A DNA stretch of 64,000 nt, from contig CM070583.1 of assembly GCA_036346355.1 (NCBI GenBank), positions 8,122,001-8,186,000 of the forward strand, read 5' to 3'. This DNA is from Rhipidocladum racemiflorum. Its lineage: Eukaryota > Streptophyta > Magnoliopsida > Poales > Poaceae. Position 1 is the stretch's first letter. Each line of letters opens with the position of its first letter. Below are positions 53,730-64,000 of the stretch, in pieces. The notes below the pieces were generated by a model that saw nothing but the letters and a program-made list of their open reading frames with translations, made no database searches and was not told the origin of the DNA. A program made the translations under genes and the position numbers.

Positions 53730-56569
53730 ATGCACCAGGGAGCCGCGGGCCGGGGGCCGCCGAGCGACGGGCCGGCGAGGGTGGCCGGCGGCGGAGGCGG
53801 TGACGCCGGCTGCATTAGCGAACTCCCGGACAGCGTGCTCTACCGAATCTTGTCGTTCTTGAAGGCGTGGGAGGTGGTGCGCACGAGCATCCTCTCTAAG
53901 CGGTGGCGCGACCTATGGGCCACCGCGCCCTGCCTCGACATCCGTCAGCCGTGCGTATGCGATGCCCGCGCCGACGAGGAGATGTTCGAAGAGTTCATCA
54001 AGAACCTGTTGCTCAAGCGGCGCATGCACGCGCCGCTGGACACGCTCCGGCTGTGCTGGAGCCATGACGGCGATGCCAACACGTGGATCTCTTATGCTGT
54101 CAGACGCGGGGCAAGAGTGATTGAGCTCTCCGGAAAGCATCACCGCGGGAGCTTGTTGCTGGAGTACACGAGCTTCATTTCTGATCTTGAAGTTCACAAT
54201 CTCAAGATCTTGAAGTTCAGCCATATCCTGCTGGATAGCAACACCCTCACGCAGCTCTGTTCTAGGTGCACTTCTTTGGAAGAACTATATCTTAAGGATT
54301 GTTTCATACTTGGCACGGAGATTCGATCCACCTCGCTCAAACGTTTGACTATAATCAAGTGCACAATCCCTAGCGGCCTCTTGTTTGATGCTCCGAACCT
54401 TGTCATGCTGTGCTGCATCAGACCTTTCAGCCATGTTCCTCATATCGAGAACTTAGAGTCAGTAGTGACAGCAGCTATCATGCTTGATGACTCTTGCTTG
54501 CGTCATGATCGTGAATGGCCACAGGAGGAGGATGACGACGATGAATCTGATCATGATGATGATTACTTCGCATATGCTGGTGCTGACGAGCCTGATGATA
54601 CCAACGGCAGTGAATCATCTGATCATGATGATGATTACTTCGCATATGCTGGTGCTGACGACCCTGATGATACCAACGGCCTTGAATCATCTGATCATGA
54701 GTATGATGGTGGTGATCACTATGATTCTGAGCGGACTGAATCTAGTGATAAGAAGGGTGATGATCTTGTAGCTTGCGATGACCATACTGTGCCCTATGGT
54801 GAGATTGTGCATGAGTATTCCAGTAAGGTTGGTCCAAGTGATGATTCTGGTGGAAGCCATGGCAGCAATTATTGTATTATCTATGGCGGCAATGGTATTC
54901 TTCATGGCCTCTCAAATGTTAGAACAATGGACCTGTTAGCTCATCGAGGAGAGGTACAGTTTCCTTGCTGATATCATCACCTTTCTTTTTTAAGTTTTTG
55001 TATGCTTTTCTGCAGTGTGCACGCTAATGTTACTCAATACTTGGCAAACAATTATGGCTATGGATGGGAAGGAGCTAATAGAATAATAAGAGCATTCCCT
55101 TGATAAATTTAATATGTAGAAGAAATTTTGTTTGTTTCTGTTAGTGATGAACTTCTATCAATATGCCTCAGTTTAGCAGTACAGAAGAATGGTAAAATTG
55201 TTGATATTGCATTGTTGTCCGCTCAAACAGCATCCTTTCGATAGGTTATATCTTAATTTCCTGATGGAAATAAAGAAGTTCCTTACTAATATATCGGCCT
55301 ATTGGATAGGTGCCAGCCAGGTGAATATTGTAGTTAGCTACTAGTGCAAAAAAAAAAAATCTTTTCTAACGTAGAATGGCACCCATCCTATTCAATTACT
55401 ACGATGTGTTCATATCCGAACCTAATCTACTCGTGCAAGTCTTCAATGTCCTAAAAAACAGTCACTACTGATCTGTGGTGTACTGAACTTTGAACCTAAC
55501 TACTGCCCGTCTGTGGTATGTAGAAATTTGAACCTAACTTACAGTTTGATGTCGTACTATATCCTAAATATAGAGTGCCCTAGAATTAGCATTTCTGATT
55601 TTGTTTTTGCTTAGAGAACCTTTTTTTTGTTTTGGCCAGAAGAAGCTATTATTTTATCATATAGAATCAAGCAAGCATATTTGTTACTTCAGCACTAGAA
55701 TACCAACATCTCTTAAATATTTCATAGTTCACTTGAAAAAATGAACTTTGGTCGATCTTTTATATCAAGAGAAAGAAGGTTGATATTATGGAATGTTCGT
55801 TGCTAGTGCAGTGTGGTATTAACAGGGTGGTAAAATAAGTTAATAGCTTCCACAGCAGAGTTACCTGTGATGGTTGAAAAGTTGTTCATTTTTCAATGGT
55901 CCTGTGCATGTTCATTCATGTAATACTATAGAATTTGTTGATGCATACATCTTATTGTAGTGTTTGGACAAATGCGCTGGACTGTTGAATTATTTCTATA
56001 CAATGAACAATGCATTTCTGTATACAATGTGCAGGTGCTGCTGAGGAGGGAATTAGAAAAGTGCCCGAAGTTTAAAAACCTCAAGACTGTGTCCCTTGGT
56101 GAATGGTGTATGGTTCCTGACTTCGATGCATTGTCAACCATACTTGAGCATTCACCTAACTTGGAGAACCTTTTTCTTCACCTCGACATGGTACGTATAA
56201 TGCACACACTTGATGAATATTTGCTCAGAGAGTTTAAGCACGTGGCCAGTCCCTTAAACATGTTCATTGTGTTTGTGGAAGGCCTACGACAGCAGAGAGG
56301 GCATCAATCCAAAGGGAAGATCATTTGCTTGCAGAAACCTGAAGGTGGTCACGATCACATGTTCAATGGATGACATGATGGTCCATAAGTTGGCACAATT
56401 CTTCATCGCTAATGGCGTACCGCTTGAGAAGATCTTTGTCCATCGGACTACCTGCATTTTCAATGGCAAGGGAGGCAGAGGTTCAAGCGCAAAGCGCAAG
56501 GCGCAGGGTGAAGCTGCAAAGAGAGCAGCGAAACAGAGGAAGGCGCGGAACAGTGGGAGCCCAGAGTGA
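53730..56569 (+). CDS. F-box/LRR protein with acidic repeat insert (three coding exons, intact)
   Basis: Exons are 53730-54953, 56035-56190 and 56282-56569, all joined in phase 0 with GT-AG introns (GAGAG|GTACAG...GTGCAG|GTG; GACATG|GTACGT...GGAAG|GCC), giving 555 residues. After a Gly-rich N-terminus comes the F-box (ISELPDSVLYRILSFLKAWE then VVRTSILSKRWRDLWATAP). LRR-like segments follow (VHNLKILKFSHILLDSNTL, LEELYLKDCFILGTEIR, LKRLTIIKC). Residues about 260-345 form an Asp/Glu/His-rich insert with two copies of a 24-residue repeat (SDHDDDYFAYAGAD...DTNG). Exon 2 carries FKNLKTVSLGEWC...ILEHSPNLENLFLHLDM. The C-terminus ends in a Lys/Arg/Ala-rich tail (KRKAQGEAAKRAAKQRKAR), a possible nuclear-localisation signal. 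It is likely a substrate receptor of an SCF ubiquitin ligase, and a paralog of the gene at 47930. Confidence 0.88.
54546..54689 (+). repeat. 72-bp in-frame tandem duplication in the F-box gene
   Basis: Units start at 54546 and 54618 and differ at only a few positions. They encode 24 residues each, so copy number can change without a frameshift. Confidence 0.9.
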
Positions 56570-58343
56570 GGGAAAGGTGGTAGGAAGTAGGTTGATGCAA
56601 TACTGTAATTGGTGTGGCTGAATTCTGTTTCTTGCTGAAGAACAAGCAGCAGTTGGGCCGCCAGCTTATTGCTGTCCCACCGTGTCGGTGAGTGCGCTAC
56701 TGTGATTAAATTGTAGTCAGGACCATTGATCAAACTCTGAACGAAGACAGCAGCGGCAGAATTCTCTGGTGCATTGACTTCGTAGTACAGGTGGTATATC
56801 CGTATATTTGTTCGTTGCGTTGCATGGAAATGGTTGATCAAAATGTACAGTGACTAAGAATCTTGTGATGCCCTCTTCTGAGGAGCAATGCATGGGAGTA
56901 TTTCGCACTGAATGAGCCTGGTCCTGGGATCTGACCTCAGTTCGTGCATGCTGTTGATGTTTTTTTAGAGAACTGTTGATGTATGATGAGGCTTTGAGGC
57001 ATTTTTTCCCTGTTGTTTTTGCATCTGTCATGGAAAAAGAAGACGGGTATTGCCAAACTACAACCTGGCTAACTTGTTAAGACATCCAAATGCCTTCTTC
57101 TTCCATCATCATCATCATCATCATCATCTTTCTTCTTTTGTTAATGATGGTTCCTATTTGATTAATCCCAAACAGGCAGGGCCGAAGTCGGAGTTTCTCG
57201 GGGACCAAAGGTGGAGCTTCTCTAGGGCCAAAGGCGTCCCTCTAGAGAGAAAAAAAAAAATGCAAAGTAAGTGCTTAGTTTTACCACTTGAATGAATACA
57301 TTGTTCACCAAAGTAGTCTGCTACCCCTAGTCATCCAAGCATATGATGTTAAATTGAACCTCTGTATTTTTCTCGAGGCTCCGTGAAGGGGCCATGGACC
57401 CTCTCCTGCTAGTTGACACTACGCACACCTTATAGTACTTGATAACTTGAAGCACTGCGCACAGGGAATAAAATCTGCGTGAAATTTTGTAAGATCTCAA
57501 CAAAATCTCGGATCTTAACCTCAGACGATATTCAAATCCCGGATAAATGAAAACAAATTCAAAAACTTCAAATGCTACAGTACTTCAGAAATCTCTGCGA
57601 GATTTCGGTTAATTTCGTGGGATTTTATATATTTTCTGACCGGATTGCATTGATTTTGGACCGAATTTGACATCAATTTTCTTGTGGAGCATTTTTATGC
57701 CTGATGAATACATATGAAATTTTGCAACATACTGACAACCCTGCCTTAGCTCTCTCCCTGTTGGAATCCTCAGTTCGTCATTATTTTTGTAATTAAGCCC
57801 TACTCCGTTGGCCGTTGAACTCCTGGGAACCCTCTCTGCTTGAGGTTGGATGAGCTACTTTAGAAGCGCTGAGCTACCTCGTTGCCATGGCACTACAGGC
57901 ACTAGGGATGTGAAGGAATTTTTACATTAATTTATTCCCAAACACCAAGTGGCTCAACAAGCCCAAGTTTTCCAAAATATACGTACATAAACTTGTTCCA
58001 ATCCTAGTTCCAAACCTCTGTACGGTAAAATTTAATAATCGCAGTTTCCTGTTTGATTTATCAAATATCTTGAATAAAACAAGCAAAGGCAGTTACTAAA
58101 AAACTGACCATACTGACAAAGTTATTCCAAATTTTCACACTGAGTGCAGCAAAACCTAAAGTTGATATCGATCATGAGGAGCTTGGAAATTCAGTTGAAG
58201 AACCACAGCAAACTTAGGGAGTTGCTCGAAAATGCAAAAATAGAAGAGTTAGGTTAAAAAAAAAGAGATAATTTTGGAACTTGAAAACATCATGAAGAAT
58301 GGGGAATGAAGACCTGAAGGTAGCCAATGTAGCTCCCCACGGG
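56570..58343. other. Intergenic; microsatellite and dispersed repeat, no gene
   Basis: A short (ATC)8-like run lies at 57105-57128. 57480-57690 contains GAGATTTCGG/AAATCTC-type words shared with 22160-22325 and 35560-35720. CACTAGGGATGTGAAGG near 57898 could be a hAT terminus belonging to the transposase gene at 58344, but a partner was not found. Confidence 0.4.
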
Positions 58344-58834
58344 TTAAACTGCCACGCCATTATTTCCATCATCTGCGCCACTTGTTCCTGTTGGACAATA
58401 GGTTATCATTTCAGTTAGATGTAACTGTCTGGTAAATGAAGTAAGTAGGCAACATTCTGAATTTCTGATGAAAAAAAAATATGAAGATGTACCAGATGAT
58501 CTCCAACTTTGAGCGCAGATAAGGGCTTCAATTGTATCAGGATGCAATTTTCTTTTGAACATATCGGCCCATTCATCACTTTCATCAAATGCAGATTCGG
58601 CGGAAACTGCACCTCCAGGTATTGCTAAAATGTCGCGTGCCATCTTACCAAGTGTTGGATATGTCGGTGAATTGTCCTTCCACCACATCAGAATATCAAA
58701 AGCATCATTCTGAGGACTGAGTTCCCCTCCAAGATACTCATGAAGTTCTTTAAATTCCTCAGCTGTAGTCCTATTGTTACTGTTATTCAATGTATCATTA
58801 CTTTGCTCATTGACATGACAAGAATATTGGATAT
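58344..58834 (-). pseudogene. 3' exons of a hAT transposase gene, interrupted by a gypsy element
   Basis: The penultimate exon (58834-58493) encodes FKELHEYLGGELSPQNDAFD then ILMWWKDNSPTYPTLGKMAR, DILAIPGGAVSAESAFD and LHPDTIEALICAQSWRSS. This is the C-terminal dimerisation domain of hAT transposases (Dimer_Tnp_hAT), as in RICESLEEPER-like proteins. The last exon (58387-58344) adds GTSGADDGNNGVAV and a stop. The intron has donor ATCTG|GTACAT and acceptor CCAACAG|GAAC. Upstream of 58834 the coding sequence is cut by the LTR of the retrotransposon. The catalytic part, if it survives, lies beyond the right window edge. What is visible has no stops, so the disruption is by insertion. Confidence 0.78.
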
Positions 58835-59460
58835 TGTTCGCGCAAAAAACGTGAAGGAGGGTTTTCGGCTTCGAACACACAAGACAAACGCCGGGTTTGC
58901 AGAGCGTGCCAGTCAATTTGACCTGAAATTGACAAGGTAGAATTTGTAATTTGATTAAAGCCGATAAACAAGGATCTATCGGCTTTTCGCTAGTCGGCAA
59001 GAACCGATTAGGAGATAACTAGATCAACCGGTTACAATTGATCCGGATACAAGGTAAAATCGGCTTCGGGAAGGCGATGCGCAACAAAACGAAGCAGATC
59101 AAACCTGGGTGAAATCGGCAAAAATCAACAATCGGCGATGCGCAACTATGTTGATTCCGTCGACTTGCAGAGAAATCTATGAAGCTAAAACAATGTAAAA
59201 GAAAAGCTTGTAAAAAGTAGGTGTGTGTTGTTGGATTGATTGATTCTTTTTCGCTTGACGTCTGCCCCTTTTTATAACACACCTGGCCGATCCGAGTTGT
59301 ACATGGATACGGTGCGTTTATCCGTATCGGCCTCTAATCTGATTTCCTTTCCTTTTTAGAAACGGATTCCTTTTCCGATTCGTTTACCGATTTCTTTCCA
59401 TACGAACACTTCCTTTCCGTTTCAGGCCGATTTCAATACATGCCGAATTTTGGTGCAAAC
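58835..59460 (-). mobile_element. 3' LTR of a Tat-like Ty3/gypsy element (626 bp)
   Basis: On the minus strand it begins TGTTTGCACCAAAATTCGG and ends TTGCGCGAACA, so it is bounded by TGTT...AACA. A TATA box on the minus strand (TTATAAAAAGG near 59267-59277) separates U3 from the rest. CGGCTT/GATCGG words are frequent, as in the remainder of the element. The adjoining 5 bp outside (GATAT) would be the target duplication, but the other end is outside the window. Confidence 0.7.
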
Positions 59461-59476
59461 ATATGCCCCCCATTTT
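59461..59476 (-). other. Polypurine tract of the Tat-like element
   Basis: The minus strand reads CAAAAATGGGGGGCA directly before the LTR start, with two bases between. Confidence 0.7.
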
Positions 59477-59639
59477 TGAAAGGTAGCTTGCTATCTTTCA
59501 AAAATCCCTTCGCCTTTTTCCGTGATCGGCTTGTCGTTTAGGATTCACCTTGGTAACTTCCCCATTAATGGCGCCGCAATACCCTCGGTGCGTTTTTAAT
59601 GCAGCAACTGTTCCCGCCTTTTCACCTTTTTCACCGAGG

Positions 59640-59648
59640 TATAAATAG
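59640..59648 (+). promoter_or_regulatory. TATA box of the antisense PMD gene
   Basis: TATAAATAG lies 105 bp upstream of the ATG at 59753, on the strand opposite to the retrotransposon's own genes. The leader between them is pyrimidine-rich (CTTTTCTCCTTTCTCTCG). Confidence 0.65.
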
Positions 59649-59752
59649 AGGGTCCCCCCACGGTCATTTTCACGTCTTCGGGCTCTCGTATCGCAAGCGA
59701 TCGGCTTTTCTCCTTTCTCTCGTCAAGTCCCTTTCATCTCCGATCGGCTATT

Positions 59753-62480
59753 ATGGACCCAACTCAGGTATTTATACCAATTCCTCAGAGTTCCGATCAG
59801 TTCTTCTTAGGACCGATAGGAACTGTAACGTCCGATTCTGTGATCAACGAAGAAATCCCCAGGCTTCCCTTGTCGGCCGCTGGCTACAACATAAAAGAAT
59901 GGGACAAAAGCTTCCGAGCTTGGCCCACGGCTCTCAAGGGGTGGAGGTCATGGTATATCAGAGTCTCGGCCCAGAAACGAGCGGAGTGGGAGAGGTTGGG
60001 TATAGCCGAGTGTCTTCCCCTGAGTTTGGCCAACCCTGAAGCTAATGAGCCTTTGGTAGCATCGGCTTCTTATTTCTGGTCCGATTCTTTCAACGCTTTC
60101 CTTTTTAGGACCGGTCCGATCGGCCCAACTCTCCTTGACGTCGCCAACTATGTCGCCTGCACTGCACGGAGCCAGCTTGTTATCGGCTTTTAGCGGCAAG
60201 CCCCAATATAAGCTAACCCATAAGAAAGGGGAAGGCTGGCGCAGATATATTCAAAATAACAACAAAGTTAATGGGCTTGTATCGGACGAAGAACACGTAG
60301 CCTTCCTTAACCTCTGGTTAGATCGGTTTCTTTTCTGTGGTGTTTCCCTCGGCCCGACCCAGACTTATCAGCTAGTGGCAGAACAACTGGTAGAGGGTCG
60401 CCACCTTGCATTAGGAAAGCTATTTCTGGGTGCCGTATTCCAAACGATGCATTTTATCCGAAGCCGATTTTGTTGTTGGCAACATAGGGGGCCCCTTGTG
60501 GTTCATCCAAACTTGGTTGTACTGTATGTTCGGCCGATCCCTTCTTTCTCAGCCTATGGATCAATCGGCTTTTCCTCGTGAAGATTACCCGGAAGATACA
60601 ATCCCCACTTATACAACCAGCCGATCCCATGGGGAGAACTTCATTATGTGTTCTGCTGACGATCAAAAAATTACTCCTGCAGCTATGCACAAATACCTCC
60701 TTTTCTTCCTGACCTTAGATCGGTCGTCTTTTGGTCAACATGACTTTTTTAGTTATCTTGACGCAGCCGATTATCCTTGGCCTTCTTTTCTTCATTTGGC
60801 CGCTGATAGTAGCCAGATGCCCCAGTCGACTTTGGATTTATACAAAATCTTTGTTTCCCCTTGTATCTTCCATGTCGGTTTGAATTCCAGGAATCGAACT
60901 TTCCAACCATCATATGAATTCTACCACCCTTCTATTTATGCTCGCCAGTTGGGCTTTGGTCAAGCTATTCCCAGCTTCTCTCTCCTTGAGCGTATCGAAC
61001 CCCGCACCAGAGTGACCAATCTGGTAGCGGCCGAAGTTGTTCTTGAACTTGCCGATGAATTCCAAATCGTCCATATGCCCCATTTTATCCTAAATAACCG
61101 TCGGTCAAGCGCATTTTCTAACTGGTGGTCTTCGATATCTGATGACCTTTTGATGGATAGGACACCATCGGCAATCCTTTCCCAATTTTTACCTAACTTT
61201 CATAGACCGACGGTAGCATCCACCAGCTCAAGTGAAAGTTCTAAGTTATACTAATTCACTCAGAGTCGAGGTACCGGAGTTTTTTTTTCCTTTTTTAGTT
61301 CGTTATTAGATTGGCTTCTACTAATCTCGTTCTTTTTCAGGAACGGACTGTTACGGACGTTGGTGCAATCAGCACTGATCCGATCGCACTACCGGAAGTA
61401 GTCGGCATGAGGCGATCGGCGCTGGGTACCACCGGGTATGCTTCGGGTAACTTAGGCATCCGTGGTCCGCCCTTGTCGGACTTAGCTGGCCAGCGTCGCC
61501 CGAGTAATTTGTTTCTCCACATCGGCTCCCGTTTCCCCTTTTTTTTTTTTTTTACTGGCGCAATATTAACTCTTGGTATTTTTAGAGAGGAGGAGGGGGT
61601 CTAATAGGCCATCCCCTAGATCCGCGAGACGCTCGGCCGATCACTCTCCGGAGCAATCGGCTACTGATGTAATTCTGATCCCGTTCCCCTCTTTTTTTTT
61701 TATAGTGCTTATGACAAGTAGTCTGAACAAATTTCATTTCATTTTTCAGCAATCGCCTTCGGTGCAAGTAGCAGGGGTCATAGCCGATCTTCAAGGCACA
61801 TCTTCGGCCCTTCCTTCTGCGCTGTCCCCGGTGCAACCTGCTGTGCCATCACCTGCAGTTGTTGTGCCGATCTCCCCTGACTCTACCGATCCTGCTAACC
61901 TTCTCGGGTTTACTTTGGATGACCTGAGCGACCCTGAGGTGATAGCTACAGACGATTACCCGGCCGACGTTAGGCGAATCCTTGATGCTTCCATTATCGC
62001 GCTTGGCCGCATTTCCGAGCCAGGCATGCAGAAAGACTTAACCGCCTTCTTCATGAGGTTATGCAACCCGAGGCGAGACTTTTGGAAAACACCCAATCGC
62101 CAGAATGCAATGGCAACCATCCAAGCCGATCTCCTCAAGAAGCAATGAATGCTCTCTCGACGCCTGTCACCTGGATAGTAGAAGGGAGGCGTGGAAGCGC
62201 CAGATCCGTAATCGCCTGAGGGAAGCACAAAAGGCCGATCAGAAGGTCTTGGATGATCTGGTGGTTAACGCGAAGCTTCTGAAAAGGGACTATGACCAAA
62301 GTACCGCCGTCTTAAAGCTGGGCAAAGGCAGAGCTCAAGAGTTGGAGACAGCCAAGGCCAAGTTGGAGGAGCAACTAGCCCTAGTGACCAAGGATCTAGC
62401 CGATTGCCAATCCAAGAATACTGAATCGGCTTCTTCTTTGGTAGCCAAGAAAAAACAGATTGGCGAAGTCTTTGCTCAGT
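59753..62480 (+). pseudogene. Plant mobile domain (PMD) protein gene, antisense in a Ty3/gypsy element; frameshifted
   Basis: The N-terminal part (59753-61254) has the PMD pattern: WPTALKGWRSWYIRVSAQKR, ASYFWSDSFNAFLFRTGPIG then PTLLDVANYVA, SGKPQYKLTHKKGEGWRRYI, and GGPLWFIQTWLYCMFG. This is the aminotransferase-like plant mobile domain of MAIN/MAIL1 proteins. Frame changes occur near 60165 and 60450. Further exons are 61341-61503, 61586-61668 (Arg/Ser-rich) and 61750-62148 (SP-rich then LGFTLDDLSDPEVIATDDYP), bounded by good acceptors (TTTTTCAG, TATTTTTAG). After another shift near 62145 a coiled coil follows (KAKLEEQLALVTKDLADCQS), ending at 62480. It lies antisense between the integrase and the 3' LTR, like accessory ORFs reported in Tat-lineage elements such as maize Grande. 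Function is unknown; nuclear roles are proposed for cellular PMD proteins. Confidence 0.78.
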
Positions 62481-62786
62481 GAAGACTCAATCGCCAAAGT
62501 GGTCCCGATTCCGTGACGCCAAGGTCGATGACAAGCTTGTTGACGATGATCCGCACTACCATTGGGAAGGCGGCGGCGGCTTTGTCGGGTCTAGGAGCCC
62601 ATTTGCCCGGATCAGGGCTGTAATGTTTTTAACTTGCATGCTGGAACTGCTAATCATGTCGGCTTATGTGGCCGATTTTTGTGAACAATGTTTTAATTCA
62701 TGATGGTCTGAATCTGTTTCGATCGGTCGTGTAACCGATTTTATATGCACGTGCTTTGGTATTGATTCTTGATGCTCTCTTTGTGG
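62481..62786. other. Convergent gap between the antisense PMD gene and integrase
   Basis: About 300 bp where the two genes' 3' ends face each other. No ORF or clear terminator is seen, apart from TTTTTAACTTG-type AT-rich words. Confidence 0.4.
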
Positions 62787-63998
62787 TTAAGATCCAACCC
62801 ATATGCTGGGGTAATACGCCTTTAAATATTTTTCGTTGATTGCTTTAGGTAGTACGAATCCGTCTAAGGACTCCAGTATATATGAATTTCCACCAATTGG
62901 TCGATTTATCTTGTAAGGACCTTCCCACGTTGGGGACCACTTGCCGAATCGATTATCCTTAGACCCGATTGGCAACACGGTTTTCCATACCAAATCGGCT
63001 TGATTGAATGATTTTAAAATCACCTTTTTATTATATGACTTGGCAATCCTCTCTTTATTCCTTTTAAGCCGATCTAGCGTGATCAGCCTTAGTTCAGCCA
63101 AATCATCTAGATTGTCAAGCATCGCCTGTTTGTATTCATCGGCTGATACCTTATCTTGCTCACATAGCCTTACTGAGCCGATGTTGATTTCCACGGGCAA
63201 AACGGCTTCTTGTCCGTATACCAACTGAAAAGGTGATAATTTAGTTGATCCGTGATGAGATAGCCGATAAGCCCATAAAGCCTCCGATAGTGTTGAATGC
63301 CATTTCCTCGGCTCTTCCTCAATTTTTCTTTTTATCAGCTTTATCAATGTCTTGTTTGACGACTCGGCCTGTCCATTGGCCTGAGCGTAATAAGGGGAAG
63401 AGTTGAGTAATTTTATCCCAAGACTTTCCGCGAAACCTTTGAACTCGTTGGACATGAACACAGTCCCTTGATCAGTAGTAATTGTCTGTGGAATTCCAAA
63501 CCGATGGACGATGTGTTCATTTACAAAGTCGATCAGCTCTTTGCTAGTAACCTTCTTGAGTGGTACAGCCTCAACCCATTTTGAGAAATAATCCGTGGCT
63601 GCAAGGATAAATTTATGTCCTTTGCTGGATGACGGAAATATTTGGCCGATTATGTCTATACCCCATCCTCTAAATGGCCAATGCTTGATGATCGGATGCA
63701 AGGCCGATGCCGGTGCTGACTGTATGTTACCAAACTTTTGGCACGTTTGGCATCCTTTATAATATTTGAAGCAATCTTCTAACATCGTCGGCCAAAAATA
63801 TCCTGTTCGTCTCAGTATCCACTTCATCTTATGAGCCGATTGATGTGATCCACAGATGCCTTCATGGACTTCACCCATCGCTACTTTTGCTTCCTCGGTT
63901 CCCAGGCATCTTAACAACAAACCTTCCATAGTCCGAAAGTATAATACATCTTCTAGTAGAACATATTTGAGTGCTTTGCACCTGACCTTCTGCTCGGT
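62787..63998 (-). CDS. Tat-like Ty3/gypsy integrase (C-terminal part of pol, continues past window end)
   Basis: One long uninterrupted frame runs from beyond the right edge (open at least to 63998) to the stop at 62787. The zinc finger follows the H-H-C-C pattern (HEGICGSHQSAHKMKW...CQTCQKFG). The catalytic core has the DDE residues in GWGIDIIGQI, TTDQGTVFMS and ANGQAESSNKTL. The C-terminal domain has FGKWSPTWEGPYKIN and ends in KAINEKYLKAYYPS. No chromodomain follows, which separates it from the element at 7876-10778 and fits the Tat lineage. It integrates the element's cDNA. The frame is intact here, suggesting a younger insertion than the other retroelement. It is a fragment only because of the window edge. 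Confidence 0.9.
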   Translation of the reverse strand, partial: TEQKVRCKALKYVLLEDVLYFRTMEGLLLRCLGTEEAKVAMGEVHEGICGSHQSAHKMKWILRRTGYFWPTMLEDCFKYYKGCQTCQKFGNIQSAPASALHPIIKHWPFRGWGIDIIGQIFPSSSKGHKFILAATDYFSKWVEAVPLKKVTSKELIDFVNEHIVHRFGIPQTITTDQGTVFMSNEFKGFAESLGIKLLNSSPYYAQANGQAESSNKTLIKLIKRKIEEEPRKWHSTLSEALWAYRLSHHGSTKLSPFQLVYGQEAVLPVEINIGSVRLCEQDKVSADEYKQAMLDNLDDLAELRLITLDRLKRNKERIAKSYNKKVILKSFNQADLVWKTVLPIGSKDNRFGKWSPTWEGPYKINRPIGGNSYILESLDGFVLPKAINEKYLKAYYPSIWVGS

Positions 63999-64000
63999 CG

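Noticed and set aside
58740..58940. Plus-strand ORF opposite the hAT exon
   Set aside because: Shadow of the hAT coding strand that also crosses the LTR boundary at 58835.
1..64000. Search for a defence island, toxin-antitoxin, phage or biosynthetic cluster
   Set aside because: The window is plant nuclear DNA dominated by transposons; no such gene sets are present.

Overview
This window looks like nuclear DNA of a grass (Poaceae, possibly panicoid; species not resolvable by eye). The evidence is GC-rich first exons, GT-AG introns, rice-type F-box/LRR genes and grass-type transposons of nearly every class. It is a repeat-rich, gene-poor interval. There are no operons, rRNA, tRNA or CRISPR, and nothing suggests a prokaryotic system.

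Layout. 1-4.7 kb: the inner part of a degenerate CACTA (En/Spm) element (tail of a TNP2-type transposase, an array of 42-bp subterminal-type repeats, a GC-rich leader, a broken TNP1/TNPA-like gene). 4.7-14.9 kb: a minus-strand, gag-less, frameshifted Ty3/gypsy element of chromodomain (Tekay/Del) type with LTR-like flanks that do not obviously match each other. 15.0-15.7 kb: a ~115-bp minisatellite. 16-19.8 kb: hAT and LTR debris, a 5'-truncated LINE, and duplicated fragments of the next gene. 19.8-21.3 kb: an intact SKIP19-like F-box/LRR gene (minus strand). 22.8-34.5 kb: a structurally complete 11.7-kb CACTA element (29-bp terminal inverted repeats, ATA target duplication) with two decayed genes, each preceded by its own repeat array and by a duplicated ~390-bp leader that folds into a ~205-bp hairpin. 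34.5-44.4 kb: AT-rich repeats, an F-box relic, two non-autonomous hAT elements with perfect 8-bp target duplications, a MITE-like element, and a DUF868 pseudogene split by one of the hATs. 44.4-56.6 kb: the genic part, with a small MED15-type KIX-domain gene and two related three-exon F-box/LRR genes, plus two hAT MITEs and a Helitron-like 3' end. 58.3-64 kb: the 3' exons of a hAT transposase gene interrupted by a Tat-like Ty3/gypsy element, whose 3' region carries an antisense plant-mobile-domain (PMD) gene with its own TATA box.

How the parts work together. The probable host genes are the SKIP19-like F-box gene, the KIX gene and the two downstream F-box genes. F-box proteins are substrate receptors of SCF ubiquitin ligases, and KIX proteins are co-activator modules, so all four would act in protein turnover or transcription. 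Everything else is transposon or decay. The most unusual features are the twin hairpin leaders in the CACTA element, the repeat arrays placed just upstream of TATA-like boxes inside CACTA elements, and the antisense PMD gene in the Tat-like element. All calls are by eye; no alignment or database search was run.
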